Below, in pieces: positions 33,626-41,155 of a stretch of DNA of 64,000 nt. This DNA comes from CAZGSV01 sp964528605. Its GTDB lineage: Bacteria; Armatimonadota; Zipacnadia; CAZGSV01. Position numbers and translations under genes: made by a program. Where the stretch lies: NCBI GenBank assembly GCA_964528605.1, contig CAZGSV010000002.1, positions 1-64,000 on the forward strand. Direction: 5' to 3'. The notes beneath the pieces were generated by a model. The model searched no databases. It saw nothing but the letters and a program-made list of their open reading frames with translations, and was not told the origin of the DNA. Position 1 is the first letter of the stretch, and each line of letters starts with the position of its first letter.

Positions 33626-34581
33626 CCGCGTTTGCCGGGCGGCCGAGCGGCCAGCGTGAGAGGTGGCTGCGCGTGCGTTGTCGGAGGCGACTTGGGCGAC
33701 GCTGGTGCATAGATGGGCCGGTCCATGGGACGGGTCCGGAGAGTTCCGAGCGCCGCCTCGCGCAGCCTTTGGCGGGCAACCTCCACGTACTCAGGCACGA
33801 TCTCCGCGCCGACCCCTCGTCTCCCATGCATAAGGGCGGCGGCCAACGTGGTGCCCACGCCCATGAAGGGATCGAGCACCCAGTCGCCGGGCCGCGTCAG
33901 TGCAAGTATCAGCCGCTCCACTAGTTCCACCGGGAACTGACAGGGATGGATCGTCTTCTCAACGTGGTTGTGCTTCACGTTCGGTATGACCCACACGTCT
34001 CCTGGGTTCTTACCGAGGGGATGGCTCGAGAGTTGCCCGGCCTTAGGACCCTTGAAGTACTTTTTCCGAGGGTACTTCTGCGGCACCCGGATCGCGTCCA
34101 GGTTGAAGTGGTACTGGTCGCCCTTGGTAAACCAGAGGATGTTCTCGTAGCGCCCTGAGAGCCGCTTGGAGCAGTGGAGGCCGTGTTCGAAGTGCCACAC
34201 TATGCGATTGCGGAGCCTGAAACCGAGTTCCTGGAAGATGGGGTACAAGAGTATGTCGAGGGGGACTATCTCATTCCGGTCAACGTAGTTGCCGACCTGC
34301 CAGCAGATGCTGCCGTCCGCGCGCACCGCGCGGGCGCATTCGCGGATCACTTCCTCCTGCTGCGCGACATATGTGTCCAGCCTCAAGCGCCGCTCATACG
34401 GCTTGCCCAGGTTGTAGGGGGGAGAGGTGATCACCAGGGCTAGAGTCTCTGAGGGGATGGTCCGCAGGAGCGCTCTGCAGTCACCTTGGAACACGACCAG
34501 GTCGGCCGAGCCGTCGAACCGGTCGAGTACCGGAGGCCATTCCGGAGACGGATTGCCAGGAAACGCCAGCCGCTCGCCCAT
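33556..34581 (-). CDS. Beta-class DNA (cytosine-N4 or adenine-N6) methyltransferase
   Basis: 341 residues from ATG 34581. Motif IV TSPPYNLGKPYE (about residue 52) precedes motif I DPFMGVGTTLAAALM (about residue 250), the beta order. LRNRIVWHFEHG, YENILWFTKGDQYHFNLDAI and DVWVIPNVKHNHVEKTIHPC are the usual intervening stretches. The last 60 residues are low-complexity, overlap the restriction fragment by 70 nt and are probably not native. With a BstYI-type partner the expected target is a GATC-containing site methylated at N4-cytosine; this is inference. The enzyme itself looks intact. Confidence 0.85.
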   Translation of the reverse strand: MGERLAFPGNPSPEWPPVLDRFDGSADLVVFQGDCRALLRTIPSETLALVITSPPYNLGKPYERRLRLDTYVAQQEEVIRECARAVRADGSICWQVGNYVDRNEIVPLDILLYPIFQELGFRLRNRIVWHFEHGLHCSKRLSGRYENILWFTKGDQYHFNLDAIRVPQKYPRKKYFKGPKAGQLSSHPLGKNPGDVWVIPNVKHNHVEKTIHPCQFPVELVERLILALTRPGDWVLDPFMGVGTTLAAALMHGRRGVGAEIVPEYVEVARQRLREAALGTLRTRPMDRPIYAPASPKSPPTTHAQPPLTLAARPPGKRGWRSSTSTPTSAAARSSRCAIRS

Positions 34582-34588
34582 GGCCGCG

Positions 34589-34597
34589 ATTATAGCA
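34589..34597 (-). promoter_or_regulatory. Extended -10 promoter for a leaderless methyltransferase mRNA
   Basis: On the minus strand TGCTATAAT, then only 7 nt to ATG 34581, so transcription should begin at or next to the start codon. No ribosome-binding site is present. Confidence 0.6.
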
Positions 34598-34702
34598 CCG
34601 GCGGGCGCGGGCACGCGAGTCCCGAACGGGCGGATCGCCTGCGAGGGCTTCGGAGCCCATCCTCAGTTTCGCCAGGTCCGGCTTGGATGTTAGAATAGAG
34701 TC

Positions 34703-34797
34703 GGAGAGGTGGCTGAGCGGCCGAAAGCGCCCGACTCGAAATCGGGTGGTGGGGTCAAAAGCCTCACCCGTGGGTTCGAATCCCACCCTCTCCGCCA
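34703..34797 (+). tRNA. tRNA-Ser (anticodon CGA)
   Basis: 95 nt including encoded CCA. The acceptor GGAGAGG pairs with CCTCTCC; anticodon arm CCCGA-CTCGAAA-TCGGG with anticodon CGA at 34737-34739 reads UCG; a long variable arm typical of serine; T arm GTGGGTTCGAATCCCAC. A TAGAAT box at 34691-34696 ends 6 nt before the gene. Confidence 0.95.
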
Positions 34798-34843
34798 CCC
34801 AGACGCACCGGCGTCTAGTGCGCACCTTGGCATTGCTCTCACT

Positions 34844-34870
34844 TGTAGGAGCACGCTCCCGCGTGCGACC
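34844..34870 (+). repeat. GTAG hairpin repeat, class B, between tRNA genes
   Basis: TGTAGGAGCACGC, loop TCCC, GCGTGCGACC. It lies 10 nt upstream of the broken tRNA-Ser copy. Confidence 0.7.
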
Positions 34871-34880
34871 GCGCCAGCGC

Positions 34881-34933
34881 GGAGAGGTGTCCGAGTTGGT
34901 CTAAGGAACCCCGCCTCTGGCGGGGTAGGCGGG
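34881..34933 (+). pseudogene. Broken tRNA-Ser copy with its anticodon arm replaced by a repeat hairpin
   Basis: The first 29 nt (34881-34909) are identical to the start of tRNA-Ser(GGA) at 34975. The next 15 nt differ, then TAGGCGGG (34926-34933) is again identical and in the same register (offset 94 nt). The differing part turns the 5-7-5 anticodon arm into CCCCG-CCTCTGG-CGGGG, the dispersed hairpin. The T arm and 3' acceptor strand are missing, so no functional tRNA can form. Confidence 0.8.
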
Positions 34934-34974
34934 CCAGCCGAAGAGAACGCCGCATCGCGAGGTGTCGAGTCAGC

Positions 34975-35069
34975 GGAGAGGTGTCCGAGTTGGTCTAAGG
35001 AACGTGACTGGAAATCGCGTAGGCGGGTTAACCCCTGCCTCGTGGGTTCGAATCCCACCCTCTCCGCCA
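34975..35069 (+). tRNA. tRNA-Ser (anticodon GGA)
   Basis: 95 nt including CCA. Acceptor GGAGAGG/CCTCTCC; anticodon arm CGTGA-CTGGAAA-TCGCG with GGA at 35010-35012; long variable arm; T arm GTGGGTTCGAATCCCAC. Its acceptor and T arm are the same as in the CGA isoacceptor upstream. Confidence 0.95.
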
Positions 35070-35087
35070 TCCGCTCAGGGACAACCA

Positions 35088-35177
35088 ATGTGCACTTCCC
35101 AGCAACGCTGGTTCGTCTACATCCTGCGCAGCACCAAGACCGGGCGGTACTACGTTCTCGGCGCCTGGCGGCGTCGC
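35088..35177 (+). pseudogene. Truncated GIY-YIG nuclease-like gene
   Basis: ATG 35088 gives MCTSQQRWFVYILRSTKTGR followed by YYV, which matches the first strands of small GIY-YIG proteins (WxVYILRSxxxGxYYVG). After about 24 residues it runs into a GTAG hairpin, and the remaining family (RxLxRH, Glu) is missing. It lies directly after the serine tRNA, a common insertion place. Confidence 0.6.
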
Positions 35178-35287
35178 GGGCCGATTAAGAATCGGCCCCT
35201 ACGTCGCCGGGTCGGCGGGGGGTTCCTACAATGGGCGAGGCGGCGGGTCGCCGGGTTTCCTGTAGGAGCGGCATTCCTGCCGCGAAG
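35178..35287. repeat. GTAG hairpin repeats, classes A and B
   Basis: 35178-35205 (minus, CGTAGGGGCCGATT, loop CTT, AATCGGCCC) and 35261-35287 (plus, TGTAGGAGCGGCA, loop TTCC, TGCCGC). The first has the same arms as the copy at 38195. Confidence 0.75.
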
Positions 35288-35489
35288 CGACGCCTGCCGG
35301 CGTCGTTGACGCGTCGCAGTCTGAAGCCTGCTCTACAAACTGCCCAGAAGACTTGACAGCCAAGACCGTATCTACAGTGGCCGACATCACCGTATGGCTC
35401 CCACGTTCCGGACGTCTCGCGGTGGCGCGCACAGCACTCCTGCTCGGTTCGCTTTCCGCGAAACCCGGCGCCCAGGTGTCGCTCAGACC

Positions 35490-36119
35490 CTACGTACTCG
35501 GCCCTGCGCTCGTCAGGTACTCCCGATAGGACCGCCAGTGCATCCACAATAGGCTCACAAGCAGCGATCCCAACGGCACCACCAGCAGCAGCACGTTCTG
35601 CACGACGTCGAAGACGCCCACCGCCCAATGCAGCCGCGCGTGCACGGGGTCGGCTCTGATGATGGGGTCAATCAGGTAATGCAGGCCCAGGTTGTTGGCT
35701 CCGGCCCAGTACGACGTCGGTATCACCAGCGCGATGAGCAGGTACGCCCCCAGGACGAGCGGGCGCTTGCGCGGAAGCACCGTCCGGGAAGCCTGCTCCA
35801 CGCTCACGTCCCGGCCGTACCAACAGAAGAGCGCGAAACGCCGGAAGGGATAGCCGGGTTCGGTGGGGAACAGCGAGCGGTAGTTGCGTAGGTAGTACCA
35901 TTCGCCCAGGACGAGCGCCGCAACGAACAGCGTCTCGAGGGCGGCGATCATCGTCCAAGACCAGGGTAGGCCGAGCCGCATCCAGACGTTGGTCACGAAG
36001 AGGTTGACCTCGGCGCCCAACTTCGGGTCGAGGAGATAGGTGCTCACCTCGTCGGCGGCCCGCCCGCCGGCGATGAGGAGCGACATCACGAGCAACTTGC
36101 GCCAATCGCCCGGCTGCAT
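35490..36119 (-). CDS. Polytopic membrane protein of unknown function
   Basis: 209 residues from ATG 36119. Five hydrophobic segments: LLVMSLLIAGGRAADE, MIAALETLFVAALVLGEWYY, VLGAYLLIALVIPTSYWAG, LHWAVGVFDVVQNVLLLVVP and LGSLLVSLLWMHW. An acidic/aromatic connection (YRSLFPTEPGYPFRRF) lies between helices 2 and 3. No family recognised and no obvious functional link to neighbours. The 200 bp downstream of 35288 hold no further gene that I can see. Confidence 0.7.
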   Translation of the reverse strand: MQPGDWRKLLVMSLLIAGGRAADEVSTYLLDPKLGAEVNLFVTNVWMRLGLPWSWTMIAALETLFVAALVLGEWYYLRNYRSLFPTEPGYPFRRFALFCWYGRDVSVEQASRTVLPRKRPLVLGAYLLIALVIPTSYWAGANNLGLHYLIDPIIRADPVHARLHWAVGVFDVVQNVLLLVVPLGSLLVSLLWMHWRSYREYLTSAGPST

Positions 36120-36178
36120 CGTTGCCCCGAGTCTACAGGATAGCGGCCGCCTTGTGAGCGGGATGGCGCGCGGCGGTG

Positions 36179-38008
36179 CTACCCCTTGACGAAGATGGGA
36201 AGCACCGGCGCCCGCGGCTCCAGCCCTGTCACCGTGTTCCCGAGCCAGTCTACCAGGTACTCATCCACCTGCGGCTCGCTCGTCGGCCGGAACACAAACC
36301 GGACGCCGTCCCAGTCCATGGTGTACTCACCGACGCCGACCTCCGCTTTCTGCCGGAAGCGGATGAGGGGGTAGGTTATTGTCAGTTCCTCGCCGGGCGC
36401 CGCGCCCTTGAACGCGACATAGTCGCGCCGCCATTCGACCGGCACTTCCCGGGCCCCCCGGTAGGCCTTGACTCCCGCCGGCTCGCAGGAGGCGCTGTGT
36501 CGCTCGGCCGCAGCCCAAGCCGGCGGGCGGACAAAAAAGTCACCGGACCGCTTAGCCGTCACGGTCAACCGTCCCTGCTCCGGCAAGAATGAAACGACTC
36601 CGGCCGCCGGCGCATCTCGGTCGAGCGAGAGATTCACGAACACGCCATCCTTCGACTCGGTGACGGCATTCGTCCACGCGGTATAGAGCGCGCGCATTCC
36701 CTCGGGCGGGCAGCAGCCCATCATGTCCATATGGTCCGGCCGGTCAAGCCAGGAGTTGGGGAGCGTGGAGGCGACGAAGCCGCCCTCGAAGTCGCGCATC
36801 ATCCGCAAGCCCTCGTCGGCTTTGCTCCCGTGCAGGCGGCGGTAATCCGCCTCGTACTCGGGCTTGATCGCGAACTGCATCTCGCGCAGGTAGTTGCGCA
36901 CGCATCTCTCGATCCAGTCCCAGTACTCGGCGTAGCCCGCGCGCGCGAGACAGGCGGCGATGCTCACGGCGTCGCTCACCGCGCACACCTCGGAGCGACC
37001 AGTGTTGAACGCGCGCCCGCCCTTGCGGCCGCCGACCCACTCGGCGACCCAGCCGTAGTCGGTGGCTTGCGTGCGCAGCATGAACTCGAGCACACGCCGG
37101 GCCCACTCGAGGTAGCGCCGTTCTCCGGTCACGGCGCCTAGATGAGCCACGCCCCAGACGGCGTGGCCGTGCGCGTGCACGTGCTGCAGGAAACTGCCGT
37201 CGTCGAGAATGCGATTGTCGCCCAGGTTCCTCTGCAGGTCCGCGATGATGCCGTCCCCCAAAGCCACGGCGAATTCTCCAGCCTCCTCATCGCCGGTGCA
37301 CTCCCAGTAGCGGACCACCGGCTCGAGCGTGGAGGGCTGGGTCACAGTGACGAAGGAATCAATCCACTTGCCGCTGCGCCAGGGGCCGGTGCCGCCCTCG
37401 TAGTAGGCGCGGCCGCCGTCCCAGCTGGCCAAGCCCTTGAGCGCGAGGAAGATCTTCCTTGCCAGCGCCTTGGCCTGAGAGTCGCCCGTCCGCAGATGAG
37501 TCTCAGAAAGGCTAAGGAGCGTCTTGTTCGTGGCCCACACGCTGGCGGCCGGTTCCAAGTCCTTGAGGTCGGGGATGCAGTAGTGATGCATCGGCACCCA
37601 ACTGAGGCCGTCCTCGCGCAGGTAACTCAGGATGCGGCGCCGCACGCCCTCCTCGACCTCGCGCCCCTCGCTGCTGCCGCACATCTCGCGCATGTAGAGG
37701 TACTCCCAGTCCATGCGGCAGTCGGTGTCGCCCAGGGTGATGGGGTCCGGGCCCTCGGGCGCTGGCGGGAGGTTGAGGGGAACTATGCTGAAGCGGCACT
37801 CCCAGTCGAGATGCCTGCGCGGGTTGTGCGTCAGGTAATGCATGGCCACGGCTGCCATCTCGACAAGATCGAGGTCGCGCGGCGGGTTCTCTTCCGCTAG
37901 CGGGCGGACCGCGCTGGGCGCGCTGCCCTTGACCGTTTCAACCGCGCCCACCAACTCGCCGTTGAAGCTGCGCGGCAGGAGCGCTGCGCGGCCGCGGTTT
38001 CCGGTCAT
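36179..38008 (-). CDS. GH127-like (DUF1680-related) beta-L-arabinofuranosidase candidate
   Basis: 609 residues from ATG 38008. An alpha/alpha-toroid with HVHAHGHAVWGVAHLGAVTG and helical repeats, then a beta-rich C-terminus. The zinc cysteines of GH127 are in place: Glu340-x-Cys342 in NTGRSEVCAVSDA, and Cys432-Cys433 in MMGCCPPEGMRALY. In the characterised enzyme HypBA1 they are E338, C340, C417 and C418. Overall similarity to GH127 seems low, so another GH127/GH146-type clan member is possible. No signal peptide is visible. Complements the GH51 arabinofuranosidase at 932. Confidence 0.65.
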   Translation of the reverse strand: MTGNRGRAALLPRSFNGELVGAVETVKGSAPSAVRPLAEENPPRDLDLVEMAAVAMHYLTHNPRRHLDWECRFSIVPLNLPPAPEGPDPITLGDTDCRMDWEYLYMREMCGSSEGREVEEGVRRRILSYLREDGLSWVPMHHYCIPDLKDLEPAASVWATNKTLLSLSETHLRTGDSQAKALARKIFLALKGLASWDGGRAYYEGGTGPWRSGKWIDSFVTVTQPSTLEPVVRYWECTGDEEAGEFAVALGDGIIADLQRNLGDNRILDDGSFLQHVHAHGHAVWGVAHLGAVTGERRYLEWARRVLEFMLRTQATDYGWVAEWVGGRKGGRAFNTGRSEVCAVSDAVSIAACLARAGYAEYWDWIERCVRNYLREMQFAIKPEYEADYRRLHGSKADEGLRMMRDFEGGFVASTLPNSWLDRPDHMDMMGCCPPEGMRALYTAWTNAVTESKDGVFVNLSLDRDAPAAGVVSFLPEQGRLTVTAKRSGDFFVRPPAWAAAERHSASCEPAGVKAYRGAREVPVEWRRDYVAFKGAAPGEELTITYPLIRFRQKAEVGVGEYTMDWDGVRFVFRPTSEPQVDEYLVDWLGNTVTGLEPRAPVLPIFVKG

Positions 38009-38671
38009 GCCTCATGCCTCCCTGGTTGCGCTGTAAGTGTCGGGCAAGTAAACCGCGCGGGGGCCGCAAGCGCAACCCGCCCAGGGCGGCGGCGCCAGGC
38101 GCTGGTCCGATGGCCGTCACGCGGCGCTCGTGACTTAAGGCCTGAGCGTTGACAGCGATCAGACCGGAAGCCTCTCGGCACCTCTCAGTGCCGCGGGCCG
38201 ATTAAGAATCGGCCCCTACGCCGCCCCGCCAACGGCGGGCCGGTAAGAGGGCCGGTCATCAACCCGCCCGCTACTCCGGCTGGCGCAATCCCTGCCACCC
38301 CTCGGTAGCGTCCGGGTTTACCCTCTCTGTTGAGAAGGTGCTACAGGAGAAGCACGCCCGGCACGATAGCACCGAAATGTAGCGCCCGGACTCTGTGCCA
38401 GGCGCAGAATGTCCGGCAGGGACGCCCTCCTCCGGCGGGCAAGCCGGACGCTACAACCCAAAGCGGGGGTTGGGAGTGCTTTCAACAGAGCAGGATTACC
38501 CCCGACGTGCCATCCCTAATGCGTCCGGCGTAAAGCCGGACCCTGCCGCGAGGGCGGAATGGGAGGCGTGTCAAACTGGTTACTGCCCCTGGCTTCGCGG
38601 GCGGCCGTGATTGACGCTAGACGGCGGCGGGAGTATTGATTCCCCCGAGGAGCACAAAGGAGGCTTGGGCC
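38009..38671. repeat. Intergenic region with several hairpin repeats, including class C (GTAGCGTCC)
   Basis: 663 bp without a gene. 38195-38220 is a class A copy with the GGGCCGATT/AATCGGCCC arms of 35178. 38304-38322 reads GGTAGCGTCCGGGTTTACC; 38431-38456 on the minus strand begins GTAGCGTCCGGC and closes GCCGGA; 38521-38547 and 38379-38398 are degraded relatives. The AGGAGG ribosome site of the next gene lies at the right edge. Confidence 0.6.
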
Positions 38672-40348
38672 ATGCAACACAGGTTCGCGTTGGCCGCGCT
38701 TGCGCTGTTGATGGTGCTCGCGGTTAGCGGCACCGGTTACGCGCAGCAGCCGAGGGCCCTGTGGGCCGGCGTCGCTGCGGAGAAGATCACGCCCTTCCTC
38801 TCGCCGGAGCGCACGGTCTGGCTCGCAGGCTACGAGGAGAACCGTCCGGGGACGAGCGTGTACAACGACCTGTGGGCACGCGCCATTGCCGTCCATGACG
38901 GCCAGCGTGGCTTCGTGTTGGCGGTGTGCGACCTGATGGCGTTCAACCGTGTGCTCGCGCAGCGCGTGCGCGCAGGGCTGGTGGAGTCGGAGGCGCTCAG
39001 GGCCGCCGGGCTCAAGCCGGAGGACGTGCACATCGCAGCCACCCATACGCATTCCGCCCCAGACACCGTCGGCCTCTGGGGTCCCAACCCGGCCACTTCC
39101 GGCCTGGACCCCGAGTACATCAACTTCCTCGTCAGCGTGGTGATCAAGTGCGTCAACGAGGCCGCCGCGGGATTGGCGCCCGCGCGCCTGAAGGTCGCCA
39201 CCGGCTCAGCACCCGGGCTCTCGCGCAATGATCGTTTCCGCGACATCCTTGAGGCGTGCGACGTTAGGGACTACGCCTCCCGGGACATCCCCGCAAACGT
39301 GGAGGTTCTCGACCCGGAGTTTGCGGCGCTGCAGGTTCTGGGCCCCGACGGGTCCGTCATGGCAACGGTCGTCAACTGGGCCTGCCATCCGGAGATGTCA
39401 CACACCAACGCGATCACCGCCGACTTCCCCCACTGGCTGCGCGACCGCCTCGAGCAGCAGTACGGCGGCATCGCCATCTACTGGCAGGGCGCTCAAGGCG
39501 GGATGATCACCGGCAACAGTCGCCCCGGCGAGGACATTGACGCCTCCGAGCGCATCGGCCTCGCCCTGGCCGACCGCGTGGTTGAGGCGCTGGGCAAGGG
39601 CGAGGAGGTGGCCGGCGCTCCCATTAGCGCTGAGAGCAAGACCATCAAGGTGAAGATGGAGAACGAGGGTTTCAAGGCGGGAATGGAGGCGGGGGTGTTG
39701 CCGATGAGGCTCACACCCGAGGGCGAGATCGAGACGGAGGTCACGCACATTACCGTGGGGCCCATGGAGTTCGTCACCATTCCCGGCGAGGCGCTGCCTA
39801 ACATCGGCCTCATGCTCAAGCGCCACATGACGGGCCGGCCCAGGTTCATCATCGGCCTGTGCGACGACGAGTTGGGTTACATTCTCGCGCAGGAGGATTG
39901 GGGCCTGGCGCTCTACGAGTACGAGACTAGCATGTCGGTCGGATCCACCATGGGCCGCATCATGGGCGACGCGCTCTTGGAGATGATCTCGGCAGCCTCT
40001 CTGGCCGCGGCGCCCGCAGCCTTCTCGCCGGAGAAGGTGCAGGCCTTCTTCGCCGACCTGCCGGCAAAGTTCAAGCGGGAGAAAGCGGAGGGCGTGGACG
40101 CCGTCTATCAGATCAACCTAACCGGCGAGGGCGGCGGCCAGTGGAACATTACGGTGCGGAACCAGCAATGCGTGGTCGCCCAAGGCGTCGCTGAGAAGCC
40201 CAATATGACCATCGAGGCGGACGCCGCAGATTGGCTGAAGATAGTCGCCGGCGAGATGGCCCCCACGAGTGCGATCCTCCAAGGCAGGCTGAAGTTGCAG
40301 CCCCTGGAGCTAGGCCTAGCCGGCAAGTTCGCGGAGTTGTTCCTGTAG
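38672..40348 (+). CDS. Secreted neutral/alkaline ceramidase-like enzyme with C-terminal SCP2 domain
   Basis: 558 residues from ATG 38672, with AAAGGAGG 9 nt upstream and a signal peptide (MQHRFALAALALLMVLAVSG). The N-terminal domain has ITPFLSPERTVWLAGYEENR, VHIAATHTHSAPDTVGLWG (zinc His), VVNWACHPEMSH and YWQGAQGGMITGNS, all features of the PF04734 neutral ceramidase family. From about residue 450 (VQAFFADLPAKFKREKAEGV to EFGLAGKF-like end) it resembles an SCP2 sterol-carrier domain (VYQINLTGEGGGQWNITVRN, PNMTIEADAADWLKIVAGEM). Such a fusion could present a lipid substrate. Substrate unknown; many bacterial homologues are uncharacterised. Confidence 0.82.
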   Translation: MQHRFALAALALLMVLAVSGTGYAQQPRALWAGVAAEKITPFLSPERTVWLAGYEENRPGTSVYNDLWARAIAVHDGQRGFVLAVCDLMAFNRVLAQRVRAGLVESEALRAAGLKPEDVHIAATHTHSAPDTVGLWGPNPATSGLDPEYINFLVSVVIKCVNEAAAGLAPARLKVATGSAPGLSRNDRFRDILEACDVRDYASRDIPANVEVLDPEFAALQVLGPDGSVMATVVNWACHPEMSHTNAITADFPHWLRDRLEQQYGGIAIYWQGAQGGMITGNSRPGEDIDASERIGLALADRVVEALGKGEEVAGAPISAESKTIKVKMENEGFKAGMEAGVLPMRLTPEGEIETEVTHITVGPMEFVTIPGEALPNIGLMLKRHMTGRPRFIIGLCDDELGYILAQEDWGLALYEYETSMSVGSTMGRIMGDALLEMISAASLAAAPAAFSPEKVQAFFADLPAKFKREKAEGVDAVYQINLTGEGGGQWNITVRNQQCVVAQGVAEKPNMTIEADAADWLKIVAGEMAPTSAILQGRLKLQPLELGLAGKFAELFL

Positions 40349-40396
40349 GCGACACGTAACCCGCGCCGCCAGGGGCCTGATCCCTGGACTTGCCTC

Positions 40397-41011
40397 CTAC
40401 GACGGCGGTCCCGCCTTGGGCGGGGGCCGGCGGCGCAGCAGTTCGTAGGCAAGGAAGCCGAACAGACACACCGCCCCCCCTATCACCAGGAACAGGTGCG
40501 AGGCGGGGTACTTCTGCCAGACGTGGATCAGCCGCTGCGATAGAAAGAGGGCGATCACGTTGAAGATGAAGGACCCGAGCGCGGTCAGCCACACGAAGGG
40601 GCCGAGCGGGAACGCCGCGAACCCCGCGACGAAGGACGACCAAGGCCGGACGTAGCCGATGAAACGCGTGGCGAAGATGGTGGCGGCGCCGTAGCGGCCG
40701 TACCAGCGGACCAGCCGATCGTGCGTTTCCGCGAAACGGCCTCCTTTGGCAAGCCTGCGGCGCACCCAGGCATCGCCGCGCCGGCCGATGACATAGGCGG
40801 TCACGCTGCCGGCCAAGTGGCCGACAGTCAGCGCAGCGAGGACGATCAGCGTGCCGTACCCTCGACCGGCCGCGATGGAGACCGCCGCCAGGTAGCCCAG
40901 TTCCGTGGGCAGCGGTATGCCGACGTTCTCGATGAACATGGAGGCGGCGATTCCGGCGAGGCCGTATCGGCGGAACAGCTCATAAAGGGCAACCGCCGCG
41001 TGCTCGATCAC
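40397..41011 (-). CDS. DedA-family (VTT domain) membrane protein
   Basis: 204 residues from GTG 41011 (an ATG at 41071 is an alternative; neither has a good ribosome site). Typical DedA stretches: MFIENVGIPLPTELGYLAAV, AALTVGHLAGSVTAYVIGRR, RYGAATIFATRFIGYVRPWS and FVAGFAAFPLGPFVWLTALG. Family members are membrane proteins linked to lipid-carrier recycling and proton-motive-force maintenance. Downstream of a glycosyltransferase on the same strand, 145 nt apart. Confidence 0.88.
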   Translation of the reverse strand: MIEHAAVALYELFRRYGLAGIAASMFIENVGIPLPTELGYLAAVSIAAGRGYGTLIVLAALTVGHLAGSVTAYVIGRRGDAWVRRRLAKGGRFAETHDRLVRWYGRYGAATIFATRFIGYVRPWSSFVAGFAAFPLGPFVWLTALGSFIFNVIALFLSQRLIHVWQKYPASHLFLVIGGAVCLFGFLAYELLRRRPPPKAGPPS

Positions 41012-41155
41012 AGTGAGACAGTCCGCGGCTGAGGCTGGGCTCGCACGGCTAGTTGCCCGCCCCGCCTCCAAGAATGGCGCCGCACCTGCAGGCGCCGGGC
41101 AAAGCCCGCGCCCCCCCGGGTTCCCTCTACCCCCAACGCCGCCCGGCCGCTGAGC

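Noticed and set aside
34881..34933. Functional tRNA with anticodon TCT
   Set aside because: The T arm and 3' acceptor strand are missing, and the base before the anticodon is C where U33 is needed.
34690..35088. Protein-coding frames across the serine tRNA genes
   Set aside because: They are read through tRNA sequence on both strands; the tRNA structure explains the conservation.
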